Source of the DNA: a virus
Virus record (IMG/VR): IMGVR_UViG_3300029798_000040
Coordinates: 1-22,044 of that record
DNA: 22,044 bases
Strand: one strand, 5' to 3'
Each line of letters begins with the position of its first letter. Positions within the stretch are counted from its first letter, which is position 1. Under the pieces are notes generated by a model. That model ran no database searches, was not told the origin of the DNA, and saw only the letters and a program-made list of their open reading frames with translations. The position numbers and the translations under genes are program-made. This document shows, in pieces, positions 20,978 to 22,044 of this stretch.

Positions 20978-22018
20978 TCAACATAATTTATTGATTTTGT
21001 GATTAGACGAACCGTAGAACCAATGCTTCTGTGTTGCTACATGGTTCGGTCTAACATATTTTGCTATACTCTTCCTAAACTCGATATAAGAGAATTTTGA
21101 CGCAGTTCTTACAACATAACCTTCATGTACATCTCTGTCTGTTTTTTCATTATACAGTTGCCTTATAATATCTTCATCCCAAATACCATCATAAAGTATT
21201 GGAACCATAGGAAACGCCAGAAGTTGGAACCACTCTACAGTATCATCCCATGAAAGACATTCGTTCTTGTCGTTCCATATAGAAAAACCAAGAAGATATC
21301 CTTCCAAGTCATTATAAGACAAAGAATGTTCGGCGTACATATTCTCAGCACAAACTCTCCATCCCTTAGGTAGTTGGTATGACCTCTGCATCCAGAAATT
21401 TTTTGCCCAGTCTCTTGTATAATGTGAACGACCATCGACCGACCTGGCGTGGCAATAATCTGTATACCCAGAAAAGTTTTCTCCGTCCATTTTCCTGGTA
21501 ACGATAACCCTTTTACCTTCAAACACAGATGTATCTGCCATAACCCTATCATCATCTGTTATTCCTGGTGACCAAGGTAAATGGTATGTTCTTGGATATT
21601 TTACATAATCGGTGAATAGGTATAATCTTGACTCAATAACCCTTTGCACAGATTCATCGTTAAATAATGGTCCTTTAGTTCGATTACCATTTCCCAGTAT
21701 TATATTTCCCCATTTATCGTAAATATGGTCTGAATACATATCATCAGGAAGACATATCGATTCTATTTTCGCTGCAATTCTGATATCTTCAACACTCAAC
21801 TCAGTTGTTTCTGCTTTGTAGTGACAACCGTTTTTACCATCATCACACAAAGTTGCGCCATTATCGACGTAGTAACCCCCATCATTCCATAGTCTTCTTT
21901 CTATGATATGATGAGCATCGAGTGATATACCATCAGAGATTTTCCTTCCACAGACAACACACTGGTTGTTATCTCTACTAAAAACTTCTTCTCTAAATTT
22001 TTCTCTACTTAATAACAT
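20978..22018 (-). CDS. HNH nuclease domain fused to an RNA ligase
   Basis: A 346-residue two-domain protein. Residues 10-70 are an HNH/zinc fold: CVVC at 20-23, DAHHIIERR at 34-42, VDNGATLC at 51-58 and CHYKAE at 65-70. Residues about 120-335 are a nucleotidyltransferase ligase: FTDYVKYPRTYHLPWSPG near 135-152, motif I RKMDGEN with adenylated lysine K176, RVCAENMYAEHS near 221-232 (motif III, E225), YLLGFSIWND near 241-250 (IIIa), HEGYVVR at 298-304 (IV) and SIAKYVRPNHV near 317-327 (V). I recall the same architecture from other phages and bacteria, where it is called an RNA ligase family protein without assigned biology. Whether the HNH part cuts or only binds RNA is unknown. It heads the visible transcription unit, before the Thg1-like gene. 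Confidence 0.9.
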   Translation of the reverse strand: MLLSREKFREEVFSRDNNQCVVCGRKISDGISLDAHHIIERRLWNDGGYYVDNGATLCDDGKNGCHYKAETTELSVEDIRIAAKIESICLPDDMYSDHIYDKWGNIILGNGNRTKGPLFNDESVQRVIESRLYLFTDYVKYPRTYHLPWSPGITDDDRVMADTSVFEGKRVIVTRKMDGENFSGYTDYCHARSVDGRSHYTRDWAKNFWMQRSYQLPKGWRVCAENMYAEHSLSYNDLEGYLLGFSIWNDKNECLSWDDTVEWFQLLAFPMVPILYDGIWDEDIIRQLYNEKTDRDVHEGYVVRTASKFSYIEFRKSIAKYVRPNHVATQKHWFYGSSNHKINKLC

Positions 22019-22044
22019 AATAGAAAATTATTTTATAATTATAC

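Noticed and set aside
21235-21555. 106-codon minus-strand open frame
   Set aside because: It lies wholly inside the HNH/RNA-ligase gene in another frame, and its sequence shows no domain or start signal.
1-22044. CRISPR arrays, rRNA genes, insertion sequences
   Set aside because: No regularly spaced repeats, rRNA-like stretches, transposase genes or terminal inverted repeats were seen on reading either strand.

Overview
The window is a compact, AT-rich stretch (about a third G+C by eye) of a T4-like tailed dsDNA bacteriophage. Every convincing protein gene and both RNA genes lie on the minus strand, so transcription runs from position 22044 towards 1. The identification rests on the T4 replication set recognised from protein sequence: sliding clamp gp45, clamp loader gp44 and gp62, translational repressor RegA, DNA polymerase gp43, recombinase UvsX and helicase gp41. 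The order 45-44-62-regA-43 is the T4 order. The host is not determined. One gene (19277-19711) resembles proteins I associate with Bacteroidota phages, but good Shine-Dalgarno sites occur beside genes that have none, so this is only a hint.

Layout in the direction of transcription. 22018-20152: an HNH/RNA-ligase fusion and a Thg1-like 3'-5' polymerase. 20085-17252: small genes of mostly unknown function, including a P-loop kinase-like protein, a two-helix membrane protein, a secreted peptide and a probable frameshifted gene. Two genes in this part are preceded by near-identical 68-bp promoter-like repeats. 17191-15835: a small gene coupled to a second RNA ligase of DraRnl/Rnl5 type. 15709-14714: a glycosyltransferase-like protein. 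14656-7967: the replication block, with a small heat-shock protein and an unknown gene inserted between regA and the polymerase, and the polymerase split into two overlapping genes. 7947-7496: two small genes with identical 21-nt start regions. 7481-6965: a tmRNA followed 6 nt later by a 145-nt tRNA-like RNA. 6919-4340: uvsX and helicase 41. 4276-1: small genes (DUF3310, zinc ribbon, others), a protein with an internal duplication, a conserved phage protein, and a partial gene of distinctly higher G+C.

How the parts fit. The core is a self-sufficient replisome and recombination module under RegA-type translational control and, in places, T4-like late promoters (TATAAATA). Around it sits an unusual amount of RNA-processing capacity: a phage-encoded tmRNA with tag ADTFEYRMAA, a second tRNA-like RNA, two different RNA ligases and a Thg1-like enzyme. 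Together they suggest a strategy for repairing or replacing damaged host tRNAs and rescuing stalled ribosomes. The 145-nt RNA, with a tmRNA-like closing domain but no room for the usual pseudoknots, is the least explained element.
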